From: an uncultured Bacteroidota bacterium
GTDB taxonomy: Bacteria > Bacteroidota > Bacteroidia > Bacteroidales > P3
Length of the DNA: 64,000 bases
Direction: 5' to 3'
Assembly: GCA_902777005.1 (NCBI GenBank)
Contig: CACYSB010000010.1
Coordinates: 124,001 to 188,000 of the forward strand
Numbering within the stretch: position 1 is the first letter of the stretch; the number at the start of each line of letters is the position of its first letter. This document shows, in pieces, positions 1 to 9,289 of the stretch. The notes under the pieces are model-generated. The model did not search any database, was not told where the DNA came from, and was given only the letters and a program-made list of their open reading frames with translations. The position numbers were made by a program, and so were the translations under genes.

Positions 1-967
1 CCTTCGCGATGGCACCGTTAATATAATAAGAAAGGACAGAGGCAATGATACCGAGGATACGCATCACGAAGATCCAGACCAGCAACTTCACCTGCATGCT
101 GGGGTCGGGCACAGCAAGGAGTATGAACGACACAAGCGCGACGCCGGTCACACCGTAGGTCTCGAAACCGTCGGCCGTGGGTCCAATCGAGTCGCCGGCA
201 TTGTCGCCCGTGCAGTCGGCGATGACGCCCGGGTTGCGGGGGTCGTCCTCACCGATCTTGAAGACCACCTTCATCAGGTCGCTTCCGATATCGGCAATCT
301 TCGTGAAGATACCGCCGGCAATACGCAGGGCACTGGCACCCAGGCTCTCGCCGATGGCGAAGCCGATGAAGCAGCTGCCGGCCAGATTCTCAGGCATGAA
401 CAGAAGGATGGTGAGCATCAACACCAGCTCCACACAGATAAGCACGATACCGATGCTCATACCCGCGCGCAGCGGGATATTCAGCAGATCCAGCGGCTTG
501 CGGCGCAGGCTCGCGAAAGCCATGCGGGCATTGGCGTAAGTGTTCATCCTCACACCGAACCATGCCACACCGTAGCTGCCCAGGATGCCGATGACAGTCC
601 AGGCTAGGATGAGCACCACGGCGCCGCCGCTCATGTGGCTCAGCACACCGAAGTACAGTGCTATGGCAGCACCGATGAAGAGGAAGAGGAGCAGGAGGAA
701 CTTGCCCTGCTGCTTTAGGTAAGTTGAACAAGTCTTGAAGATGACGTTGCCAATCTCGAGCATCGACTTGTGGGCCTTCAGTTTACGCACCTTGCTGAAC
801 TGCCAGAAACCGAACAGCAGGCCGAGGACGACGACGGCAAAACCCCAGTAGAGGATACCGGCGTCGGAGGTCGTAGCGAAGCCCTGCGGCATTTCGAGGT
901 CAGCTTCGCTGGCGAAAGCGAAAATTGGCGCCGCCAGCGCGATGAGTGTAGTTGCTAATTTCTTCAT
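1..967 (-). CDS. hppA: Membrane-bound sodium/proton-translocating pyrophosphatase, N-terminal part (cut by window edge)
   Basis: Hydrolyses pyrophosphate and uses the energy to pump Na+ (and/or H+) out across the cytoplasmic membrane. About 322 residues are visible from the ATG at 967 to the edge; the family is usually 700-800 residues. Seen: a hydrophobic N-terminal segment, several membrane spans, and the substrate-binding stretch GGIFTKIADIGSDLMK followed by EDDPRNPGVIAD, CTGDNAGDSIGPTADGFETYG. The DNAGDSIGPTADGFETYG form is that of the divergent Na+-PPase type known from Bacteroidota and Chlorobi, so sodium pumping is inferred. A promoter-like TATATTTG lies upstream on the minus strand near 1010-1017. 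It sits divergent to pyrE, with a palindromic repeat in between. Confidence 0.93.
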   Translation of the reverse strand, partial: MKKLATTLIALAAPIFAFASEADLEMPQGFATTSDAGILYWGFAVVVLGLLFGFWQFSKVRKLKAHKSMLEIGNVIFKTCSTYLKQQGKFLLLLFLFIGAAIALYFGVLSHMSGGAVVLILAWTVIGILGSYGVAWFGVRMNTYANARMAFASLRRKPLDLLNIPLRAGMSIGIVLICVELVLMLTILLFMPENLAGSCFIGFAIGESLGASALRIAGGIFTKIADIGSDLMKVVFKIGEDDPRNPGVIADCTGDNAGDSIGPTADGFETYGVTGVALVSFILLAVPDPSMQVKLLVWIFVMRILGIIASVLSYYINGAIAK

Positions 968-1009
968 ATATAGTTTTTTTTGTTAATTTCACATTTCCAA
1001 AACAAGATA

Positions 1010-1017
1010 CAAATATA
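1010..1017 (-). promoter_or_regulatory. Putative -7 box for the pyrophosphatase gene
   Basis: Minus-strand TATATTTG, close to the Bacteroidota -7 consensus TAnnTTTG, about 45 bases before the start codon. No clear -33 element. Inferred from consensus only. Confidence 0.45.
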
Positions 1018-1059
1018 ATTATTTTTGAAATACTCTAAAAAAAATATTTCATTTTAACA

Positions 1060-1200
1060 TATCCGCCGCCTCTCCGATGCCCTTCTGTAGCCTCTTCGAC
1101 TGTTTAACTATTGTTCACCGGTTGTTTTACGGTTTAAAAGCGTAGAACAACCGGTAAACAACCGTAGAACAATCGGAGAAGAGTCGGAGAGGGGATGTAG
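1060..1200. repeat. Palindromic AACAACCG repeat, copy 1 (hppA/pyrE divergent gap)
   Basis: This 335-base gap between divergent genes holds an imperfect inverted repeat. Outer arms are CCTCTCCGA and TCGGAGAGG. Inner arms are built from AACAACCG / CGGTTGTT units (ACCGGTTGTTTTACGG and GAACAACCGGTAAACAACC). The centre is TTTAAAAGCG. Related copies occur near 33.3, 39.8, 48.8, 55.5 and 61.4 kb. It is GC-richer than the flanking AT-rich promoter DNA. Confidence 0.8.
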
Positions 1201-1272
1201 AGGGTTAGGGGGGAGTGTTAAGCAGAAAGAGAAAAGATTTTTAAATTTTTTCTATAATATAAAAAAAAGTTG

Positions 1273-1282
1273 TAATTTTGCA
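1273..1282 (+). promoter_or_regulatory. -7 promoter box of the pyrE operon
   Basis: TAATTTTGCA matches the Bacteroidota TAnnTTTG box. It ends only two bases before the first in-frame ATG (1285), so transcription would begin at or beyond that ATG. This argues for the next ATG (1303) as the real start of pyrE. Confidence 0.65.
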
Positions 1283-1302
1283 GCATGATTACTAACAAAG
1301 AC

Positions 1303-1930
1303 ATGGCTGCACAGACAGCCGAATTCTTACTGACAGTGAAAGCGGTAAAGCTCAACAATGAGCACCCGTTTACGTGGGCGTCGGGCCGCAAATCGCCCAT
1401 TTATTGCGACAACAGGGTCACTCTTTCGTACCCGGAGATTCGCACCTTCATCCGCCAGCGCTTCTCGGAGATTGTCTCCGAGATGTGGGGCGACGTGAAT
1501 GTCATCGCAGGTGTGGCGACGGGCGGCATTGCCCAGGGCGCACTGGTGGCCCAGGAGCTCGGCAAACCCTTCGTGTATGTGCGCTCCGAGCAGAAGAGCC
1601 ACGGCCTTACCAACCAGATTGAAGGCGAGATACACGCCGGTCAGTCGGTGGTGGTGATAGAGGACCTCGTGTCGACCGGCAAGAGCTCGCTGATAGCCGT
1701 TAAGGCGTTGCGAGAGAAAGGCTGCGTTGTCAAGGGTATGGCCGCCATCTTCACCTATGGCCTGCAGGTCGCTGCCGACAATTTCAAGGAGCAGGATGTC
1801 GAGCTGGTGACGCTGACCGACTATGACACCCTCATCGGTGTGGCCAAGGACAAGGCGTTCATACAGCCCGACGCCCTGGAGAGCCTGTCGGCCTGGCGTG
1901 TCAATCCTGAGCAATGGAGCAAGGATCACG

Positions 1931-1938
<8 letters not shown>
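1303..1938 (+). CDS. pyrE: Orotate phosphoribosyltransferase
   Basis: Converts orotate and PRPP to orotidine 5'-monophosphate in pyrimidine synthesis; cytosolic dimer. The 211-residue product (MAAQTAEFLL...) has the family hallmarks: substrate loop FTWASGRKSPIYCDNR, GVATGGIAQGA, and the PRPP-binding motif VVVIEDLVSTGKSS. An ATG at 1285 is also in frame, but the -7 box at 1273-1282 leaves no room for it in the transcript, so 1303 is preferred. First gene of a long co-oriented run; its end overlaps the next gene by 8 bases. Confidence 0.95.
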
Positions 1939-2717
<779 letters not shown>

Positions 2718-2725
<8 letters not shown>

Positions 2726-3266
2726 TGAACAATGTAGGATGAAGATAAAAGACAAAGAGTTTGTGCCGTATATCAGTGAGGCCGAGCTGGCATCCATGGT
2801 GGACAGGCTGGCCGCCGATGTGAGCCGCGACTACGAGGGACGCGACCTCGTGGTCTGTCCGGTACTCACCGGAGCCTATATGTTCGCCGCCGACCTGCTG
2901 CGCCGCCTCTCGGTACCCTGCGAGGTGCACTTCGTGAAATACTCCTCCTACGAAGGCATGAGCAGCACGGGCAAAGTGACCTGCCAGCTGCCGTTCCCGC
3001 CGAGCGTCGAAGGACGTGATGTGCTGATACTGGAGGACGTGATTGACAGCGGCCTCTCGATGCACCACCTGCTCGACGAGCTGAAGGCCCTCAAGCCTCG
3101 AAGCATAAGGATTTGCGCCCTCCTCTTCAAGCCCAACGCCTTCAAGGGCGACTACAAGGTGGATTATGTGGGGCGAGAGATAGGCAACGAGTTCATTGTA
3201 GGTTACGGCATGGACTACGACGAACAGGGGAGGACCCTGCCGGAGATAATGGTGGTGAAAAATTAA
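2718..3266 (+). CDS. hpt: Hypoxanthine phosphoribosyltransferase
   Basis: Purine salvage enzyme making IMP/GMP from hypoxanthine/guanine and PRPP. 182 residues, normal length. Seen: VCPVLTGAYMFAADLLRRL, the flexible loop VKYSSYEGMSSTGKV, the PRPP site VLILEDVIDSGLSM, and the base-binding region DYVGREIGNEFIVGYGMDYDE. ATG at 2718 overlaps the previous stop by 8 bases; ATG at 2739 (MKIKDKEF) is an alternative that would remove the overlap. Confidence 0.94.
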
Positions 3267-3303
3267 AGGTTACAGGTTACTGGTTACAGATTACAGGTTA
3301 CTA
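3266..3303 (+). repeat. GGTTAC short tandem repeat
   Basis: The gap after hpt is almost entirely made of GGTTACAGGTTACTGG-type units with hexamer-like spacing. The same unit makes up the uppP/DUF3098 gap at 45.1-45.2 kb. Confidence 0.75.
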
Positions 3304-3304
3304 A

Positions 3305-3670
3305 ATGAATAAAGCAAAGATATTTATAGTGGCTGCGCTGGCGGTGATGCTGCTGGCGGGATGCAAGAAGGACAAGGTGTCGTTGAACCTCAGCGACAGC
3401 GACGTGACGGGCACCTGGAAGAAAGACGGCACAAGCGAGTACTGGCTCTATCGCAGCGACCATACCGGCTGCAAGTACAACACCGACGAGGGCTTCTCCG
3501 AGGATTTCCCCAGCTACGACTACGAGTGGAGCGTCAGCGGCGACCAGCTGCGCCACGAGACCTACGAGCAGGGTGTGCCGATAACGAGGACATATACCGT
3601 GACGGAGATAAGCTCCACAAGCATGGAGCGTGAGGAAGAGGTGGCTACATATAAACTGACGAAGATATGA
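3305..3670 (+). CDS. Small lipoprotein, lipocalin-like
   Basis: 121 residues with a lipoprotein signal peptide ending in the lipobox LLAGC (Cys at about residue 20). The rest, VTGTWKKDGTSEYWLY...TYTVTEISSTSM, resembles the small lipocalin-type lipoproteins of Bacteroidota (G-x-W near the mature N-terminus, then a beta-strand meander). Function unknown. Its stop overlaps the next start as ATGA. Confidence 0.75.
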   Translation: MNKAKIFIVAALAVMLLAGCKKDKVSLNLSDSDVTGTWKKDGTSEYWLYRSDHTGCKYNTDEGFSEDFPSYDYEWSVSGDQLRHETYEQGVPITRTYTVTEISSTSMEREEEVATYKLTKI

Positions 3671-6600
3671 AAAAGGGCTGGAAGATAGCGCTGATAAGCT
3701 TGGGCTCGCTGCTGGGACTGGTGATAGTCGTGGTGGCGGTGGCCTTGTGGCTGGTGTTCACGCCTGCCCAGCTGACGAAGATAGTGAACCGAGTGGCCGC
3801 CAACTATGTGAATGCGGAGACGCACTTCGACCGCGTCGACCTGACACTCTTCAAAACGTTCCCCGACGCAGGACTGACGATAGACAACGTATACCTCGTC
3901 AATCCCGTGGAGGGTGCGCCGAGCGACACGGTGGCGCATATAGGCAGCCTGACTCTGGGCGTCGACGTGAAGTCTTATCTCAAGGAGAAGAAGGTTATAG
4001 TGCACCAAGTGTTGCTGGACGATGTGGACGCCGACCTGTATATCGACAAAGAGGGTCGCAGCAACTACGATGTGTTCCCCAAGAGCACCGACACCACCAA
4101 GAGCACGTTCAGCCTCGACAGCCTGCCGCTGATTGACCTGCGCAAGATAGCTGTCAGCAACCTCGGTGCGCGGCTGTTAGACGAGAAAGACGGTCTTGAT
4201 ACCGGCGTCGAGGGTTTGGACCTCGACATCGTTGGCTCGCTCAAGGAGGGCCTTGTGGATGCCGACGTGACAATAGACGCCCAGGCGGTGGCACTGAACA
4301 AGTTCACCTCGCTGGACTCTGCAAGCTCGACGCTTGAGGTGGCCTTGCAAAACCTGACGCTGGCGCTGAATGGCGAGGGTAACATGGACAACGTGGAGGG
4401 CAAGTTGAAACTTGGTGTCGAGAGCGGAGAACTGGTGTTGGGTGACAAACAAATGATAAACGAGACGCTGCAGAACTCCAAGAAGGACCTGCTGCGCATG
4501 CAGGTGCCCTTCAAGGCCGACCTGCAGAAGATGCACATAGAGCTCGCCGAGAGCGAACTGCAGCTCGACGACTATGCCTTGGGTCTTGAGGGTGACGTCC
4601 AGCTGAAGACCGCCGAGGAGCCGATGGCTGTAGATGTGGCACTGAAGACCGACGGCGCGTGGCAGGTGGCACCGCTGCTGGAGCTGCTGCCGCAGCAGTA
4701 TGTTGCATTCAAGAAAGATATGAAGGAACTGGACGGCAAGGTCGATCTTGCCGCCACCGCCAAGGGCACAGTGACCGACAGCACTATGCCACTGATAGAT
4801 GCAAAGGTGAAGCTCGCCGACGGGCGCATCTACATGCCCAAGAGCCTGCCGTACAGAATCAACAGGATAAACGGCGATGTTGCGGCACGCCTCGACCTCG
4901 GCAAAGGCGGTGTGAGCAGCGCCAAGATAAACAGCCTCAAGGCCCACACCCGCAATACCGACGTGAGCGTGAAGGGCAGGGTGGACGACCTGACGGGCGA
5001 CATGCGTGTGGATGCCGACGTGAAGGCCGTGCTGCCACTCGAGGACGCAATGCCCATGGTGCCCGACAGCCTCAAGCTCACCGCTGACGGCGATGCAGAC
5101 CTTGATATAAAGGCTAACTTCCGCATGAGCGACATCAAGGCAAAAGCCTTCGAGAAGATAAAGGCCGACGCCGACATAACGCTGAAGAGCCTTGATGTGA
5201 TGTTCGACACAATACACGCAAAAGCCCCCGACCTACATGTCAAGATGAGGATGCCCACCACAGTGCAGGCTGGCAAGATGGCCGACGCCACCATAGTGAG
5301 CGGAGAGCTGAATGTGGAGATGGGCAAGCATATGAAAGCTGTGCTCGAACGGGCTAACATTGCGGCTGTGATAAACAACCCTATGAAAGAGCAAATCGCC
5401 GCTACGTTTGACATCAAGGTGGGCGAAGGAGAAGCCAACATCGACTCAATGATGGTGTCGCTCGAGGCACTGGCGCTTAGTGGCTCCGTGCGGCTCGACT
5501 CAACGCAGAAGAACATCATACGGCAGTACAACCCCAATGTGAACCTCGACCTGCACGGTGCTGTGCTGTATATGCCAGATCTGCCCGACGCTGTGCGTCT
5601 GTCGCAGCTGGGTGTGGCATACACCCCCAAAGGCGCCGACCTGCGCAAGGTGGAGGTGAAGCTGGGTCACAGTGACTTCCAGCTCTACGGCACGGTGGAC
5701 AATATCGAGCAGTGGCTGGATCACAAAGCACTGCTCAAGGGTGACCTGAACTTCACGTCGGGCTATGCCGACGTTGACCAGTTGTTGAATCTCATCAGCG
5801 GCATCGGCAGCGACAAGGACACAATAGAGAAGATGCGCGAAGAAGACAATGTGCCCAAGGACGCCAACCCCTTCATTGTGCCACTGGATGTGGATGTGAC
5901 GCTACACACGCACATAAAACGCTGCATTGCTTTCGACAACGACCTCAACGACGTGGCCGGTGCAGTGACAGTGAAGGACGGTGTGGCGGTGCTCGACCAG
6001 ATAGGCTTTGTGTGCAAGGCAGCGACGATGCAGCTCACCGCCATGTATAAATCGCCGCGTCCGAGTCACCTGAATGTGGCGCTCGACTTCCACCTGCTGG
6101 ACATACAGATTGACGAGCTGATAGACATGATACCAACCATCGACACCTTGGTGCCGATGCTGAAAGACTTCAACGGCAACGCCGACTTCCACCTGGTGGC
6201 CAGCACCTACCTCAACGCCCGCTACGAGCCGCTGATGAGCTCGCTGCGCGGTGCCGCCGCCATCACCGGCAAGGAACTCACGGTGATGGACAACAAGTCG
6301 GTGGGTCAGATAGCCAAACTGATGGGCTTCAAGAGCTGGAAAGAGAAAGACAACAAGCTGGTTATCGACAGTCTCGATGTCGAGCTCACTGCTTTGAACA
6401 GCATCATCGAAGTGTATCCATTCCTGCTCAATGTGGGCAAGTACCAGATATGTGCTTCGGGTATGCACTCGCTCGACAACAAGTGCGGCTACCATGTGGA
6501 GCTATTGAAGAACCCATTGATGGCAAAGATTGGTGTGGATATAAAAGGAGACCTCTCCAACCCCAAGATTTCGCTCGGCTCGGTGCGCTATGCCGACTAC

Positions 6601-6690
6601 TACCGTCCGGAGAAGCAAGGTGTGGTGGAGAAACAGACACTGGAGCTGAAGCGTCAGTTGAAAGAGGCGCTGGAGGCCAAAGTAAGATAA
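3667..6690 (+). CDS. AsmA-like inner membrane protein
   Basis: 1007 residues. A single N-terminal membrane span (ALISLGSLLGLVIVVVAVAL) is followed by the AsmA start pattern FTPAQLTKIVNRVAANYVN and LTLFKTFPDAGLTIDNVYL. A long beta-rich repetitive periplasmic body follows, and the C-terminal region GDLSNPKISLGSVR is typical of the family. AsmA/TamB/YhdP-type proteins form hydrophobic grooves linked to lipid transport between membranes; that role here is inferred from family. Four-base overlap with the upstream lipoprotein gene. Confidence 0.88.
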   Translation: MKKGWKIALISLGSLLGLVIVVVAVALWLVFTPAQLTKIVNRVAANYVNAETHFDRVDLTLFKTFPDAGLTIDNVYLVNPVEGAPSDTVAHIGSLTLGVDVKSYLKEKKVIVHQVLLDDVDADLYIDKEGRSNYDVFPKSTDTTKSTFSLDSLPLIDLRKIAVSNLGARLLDEKDGLDTGVEGLDLDIVGSLKEGLVDADVTIDAQAVALNKFTSLDSASSTLEVALQNLTLALNGEGNMDNVEGKLKLGVESGELVLGDKQMINETLQNSKKDLLRMQVPFKADLQKMHIELAESELQLDDYALGLEGDVQLKTAEEPMAVDVALKTDGAWQVAPLLELLPQQYVAFKKDMKELDGKVDLAATAKGTVTDSTMPLIDAKVKLADGRIYMPKSLPYRINRINGDVAARLDLGKGGVSSAKINSLKAHTRNTDVSVKGRVDDLTGDMRVDADVKAVLPLEDAMPMVPDSLKLTADGDADLDIKANFRMSDIKAKAFEKIKADADITLKSLDVMFDTIHAKAPDLHVKMRMPTTVQAGKMADATIVSGELNVEMGKHMKAVLERANIAAVINNPMKEQIAATFDIKVGEGEANIDSMMVSLEALALSGSVRLDSTQKNIIRQYNPNVNLDLHGAVLYMPDLPDAVRLSQLGVAYTPKGADLRKVEVKLGHSDFQLYGTVDNIEQWLDHKALLKGDLNFTSGYADVDQLLNLISGIGSDKDTIEKMREEDNVPKDANPFIVPLDVDVTLHTHIKRCIAFDNDLNDVAGAVTVKDGVAVLDQIGFVCKAATMQLTAMYKSPRPSHLNVALDFHLLDIQIDELIDMIPTIDTLVPMLKDFNGNADFHLVASTYLNARYEPLMSSLRGAAAITGKELTVMDNKSVGQIAKLMGFKSWKEKDNKLVIDSLDVELTALNSIIEVYPFLLNVGKYQICASGMHSLDNKCGYHVELLKNPLMAKIGVDIKGDLSNPKISLGSVRYADYYRPEKQGVVEKQTLELKRQLKEALEAKVR

Positions 6691-6696
6691 AGGATT

Positions 6697-7215
6697 ATGG
6701 GAATATTCCACAGATATAAGAGTGAGATTCACGGTAACTACCGCAAGGCCTATCTGCGCAGTGGTCTCATCACCGGTGTGCTGCTGGCGGCATACGTGCT
6801 GGTGAGGCTACTGATGGGGTCGCCGCTGGAGAGTCCGACGTCTTACGTCAGCGACGCCGTGATACTGGTGGCTGTATTTCTCTTCATGGCATTCTACCGC
6901 AACTCGCTGCCCGAGAAGAGAATAACCCTCAAGGAGGCCATGCTTTTCGGCATAGGTCTGTCGGTGGTGGCGTCGTTCATCTACGGTGTCGCGCTGTGGG
7001 CCATAGGCTTTGCCCATCCGCAGCAGGCGGTGCTCTTCACCAACACTGTGACGGCGCAGGAGATTACCATGCAAGACCCACAGCTGCACTACTGGGCGGC
7101 CTGGTGGGGCATCTACTCGTTCATACTCATGGCGCTATTGGGGAGCTTCGGTGCTTTCGTGGCGGCCATCTTCTTCCGCAATGAGAAGGCAGAAATAAAG
7201 ACAAGAAACAAATAA
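6697..7215 (+). CDS. DUF4199-type integral membrane protein
   Basis: 172 residues with about four hydrophobic segments (around residues 22-40, 50-66, 86-108 and 138-160). Its composition and its place immediately before a family 2 glycosyltransferase match the DUF4199 proteins of Bacteroidota, which often precede such an enzyme. No catalytic motif seen; function unknown. It starts 6 bases after the AsmA-like gene. Confidence 0.78.
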   Translation: MGIFHRYKSEIHGNYRKAYLRSGLITGVLLAAYVLVRLLMGSPLESPTSYVSDAVILVAVFLFMAFYRNSLPEKRITLKEAMLFGIGLSVVASFIYGVALWAIGFAHPQQAVLFTNTVTAQEITMQDPQLHYWAAWWGIYSFILMALLGSFGAFVAAIFFRNEKAEIKTRNK

Positions 7216-7227
7216 AGCATAAAGAAT

Positions 7228-8160
7228 ATGGATATTTCAATAGTAGTACCATCCTACAACGAAGCTGAGTCGCTGCCGCACCTGGCAGAATGGATAGACA
7301 GAGTCATGAAAGAACATGGCTTCAGCTATGAGGTTATCATAGTCGACGACGGCTCGAACGACGGCACCTGGCAGGCAGCCGAGAAGCTGCACTCCGAGAA
7401 CCACGCCTATCGTGGCATCAAGTTCCGCCGCAACTACGGCAAGAGTGCCGCCCTCAACACCGGATTCGCCGCCGCTCAAGGCGATGTGGTCATCACTATG
7501 GATGCCGACCTGCAAGACAGCCCCGACGAGGTGCCGGAGCTCTACCGCATGATAAAAGAAGATGGCTACGACCTCGTAAGCGGATGGAAGAAGAAGCGTT
7601 ACGACAGCAAGATAGCAAAGAACATACCCTCCAAACTCTTCAACTGGACGACCCGCAAGATGAGCGGTATCTACCTGCATGACTTTAACTGCGGCCTCAA
7701 GGCCTACCGCCACGATGTGGTGAAGAGCATAGAGGTCTATGGCGAGATGCACCGATACATTCCGGTGATAGCCAAATGGGCAGGATTCAGCAAGATAGGT
7801 GAGAAGGTGGTGCAGCACCGCAAGCGCGAGTTCGGCGTCACCAAGTTTGGCATGAATCGTTTCATAAATGGCTACCTTGACCTTATGAGCATTATGTTCA
7901 TGAGCAAGTTCGGCAAGCAGCCTATGCACTTCTTTGGTGCTGTGGGCAGCATTTCGGGCCTCTTCGGCCTCATCTCGCTCGTTGTGGTTGTCATCATGCG
8001 CCTCAGCGGCCGCATAGCCCTCACCAACAGTGTCTGGTTCTACCTCTCTATGCTGTTCCTCGTTCTGGGCGTGATGCTCTTCCTTGCCGGATTCATCGGA
8101 GAGCTCGTATGCCGCAACTCCTCTACGCGTAACCAATACTTAATAGAGAAAGAAATATGA
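7228..8160 (+). CDS. Family 2 glycosyltransferase with two C-terminal membrane spans
   Basis: 310 residues. N-terminal GT-A fold: VVPSYNEAESLPHL, VDDGSNDGTW, and the metal-binding MDADLQDSPDEVP. Later motifs NCGLKAYRHDVV and HRKREFGVTKFG resemble the DPM1/GtrB/ArnC group, which transfers sugars to polyprenyl phosphate. Two C-terminal hydrophobic hairpins (FFGAVGSISGLFGLISLVVV and SMLFLVLGVMLFLAGFIGEL) anchor it. The donor sugar cannot be told. Overlaps ychF by four bases (ATGA). Confidence 0.9.
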   Translation: MDISIVVPSYNEAESLPHLAEWIDRVMKEHGFSYEVIIVDDGSNDGTWQAAEKLHSENHAYRGIKFRRNYGKSAALNTGFAAAQGDVVITMDADLQDSPDEVPELYRMIKEDGYDLVSGWKKKRYDSKIAKNIPSKLFNWTTRKMSGIYLHDFNCGLKAYRHDVVKSIEVYGEMHRYIPVIAKWAGFSKIGEKVVQHRKREFGVTKFGMNRFINGYLDLMSIMFMSKFGKQPMHFFGAVGSISGLFGLISLVVVVIMRLSGRIALTNSVWFYLSMLFLVLGVMLFLAGFIGELVCRNSSTRNQYLIEKEI

Positions 8161-9257
8161 GCCTGCAATGTGGTATAGTGGGACTTCCCAACGTGGGAAA
8201 GTCGACCCTCTTCAACTGCCTGAGCAATGCCAAAGCGCAGGCGGCCAATTTTCCCTTCTGCACTATAGAGCCCAACGTGGGCGTTATCACCGTGCCCGAC
8301 GAGCGTCTGGCCAAGCTTGTCGAGATTGAGCGTCCTGCAAGTGTGGTTCCCGCCACAGTGGAGATAGTTGACATTGCCGGCCTTGTCAAAGGTGCCTCGA
8401 AAGGTGAGGGGCTCGGCAACAAGTTTCTGGCCGACATACGCAACTGTGACGCCATCATCCATGTGCTGCGCTGCTTCGACGACGACAACATCACCCATGT
8501 CGACGGCACTGTCGACCCGGTGCGCGACAAACTCACAATAGATACCGAGTTGCAGTTCAAAGACCTTGAGACCATAGAGAACCGCTACGACAAGGAGGTC
8601 AAGAAAGGCAAAGCCGGTGGCGATGCACGTGCCAAGAAGTTGGTGGAGGTGATGGACCTCTACCGCGACGCTTTGCTGGCAGGCAAGAGTGCACGTACCG
8701 TGCAGCTTGACGACAACCAAGCCGAAGTGGCCAAGGACCTGATGCTCCTCACCACCAAGCCCGTCATCTATGTCTGCAACGTCGACGAGAGCGCCGTTGT
8801 CAACGGTAACAAATACTCCGAGGCTGTCCGCGAGGCTGTGAAAGACGAGAATGCCGAGGTGCTGCTCATCGGTGCCGGTATCGAAGCCGACATAGCCGAA
8901 CTTGAGACCTATGAGGAAAAACAGATGTTCCTCGAAGACCTAGGCCTCAAGGAGAGCGGCGTCAACCGCCTCATCAAGGCCGCATATCGCCTGCTCGGCC
9001 TCCAGACCTTCCTCACCGCAGGTCCCAAGGAGTGCCGTGCATGGACATTCAAGAAAGGAATGAAAGCTCCTCAGACAGCGGGTATTATCCACTCTGACTT
9101 CGAGCGCGGCTTTATACGTGCCGAAGTCATCAAGTACGATGATTATGTCACTCTCGGTTCTGAAGCCAAGTGCCGCGAGGCAGGCAAGATAGCCGTCGAG
9201 GGTAAGGACTATGTCGTGCAGGACGGCGACATCATGCACTTCCGCTTCAACGTATAA
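8157..9257 (+). CDS. ychF: YchF/Obg-family ATPase
   Basis: 366 residues, the normal length of this universally conserved ribosome-associated ATPase. Seen: P-loop GLPNVGKSTLFNCLSNAKAQ, the family signature ANFPFCTIEPNVGVI, switch region VDIAGLVKGASKGEGLGN, the altered specificity motif NVDES, and a C-terminal TGS-like domain from about residue 280 (TFLTAGPKECRAWTFKKG). Located inside a mixed housekeeping operon. Confidence 0.97.
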   Translation: MSLQCGIVGLPNVGKSTLFNCLSNAKAQAANFPFCTIEPNVGVITVPDERLAKLVEIERPASVVPATVEIVDIAGLVKGASKGEGLGNKFLADIRNCDAIIHVLRCFDDDNITHVDGTVDPVRDKLTIDTELQFKDLETIENRYDKEVKKGKAGGDARAKKLVEVMDLYRDALLAGKSARTVQLDDNQAEVAKDLMLLTTKPVIYVCNVDESAVVNGNKYSEAVREAVKDENAEVLLIGAGIEADIAELETYEEKQMFLEDLGLKESGVNRLIKAAYRLLGLQTFLTAGPKECRAWTFKKGMKAPQTAGIIHSDFERGFIRAEVIKYDDYVTLGSEAKCREAGKIAVEGKDYVVQDGDIMHFRFNV

Positions 9258-9289
9258 TACTAAAGCCCATCAAAACAATCAAACTCATA

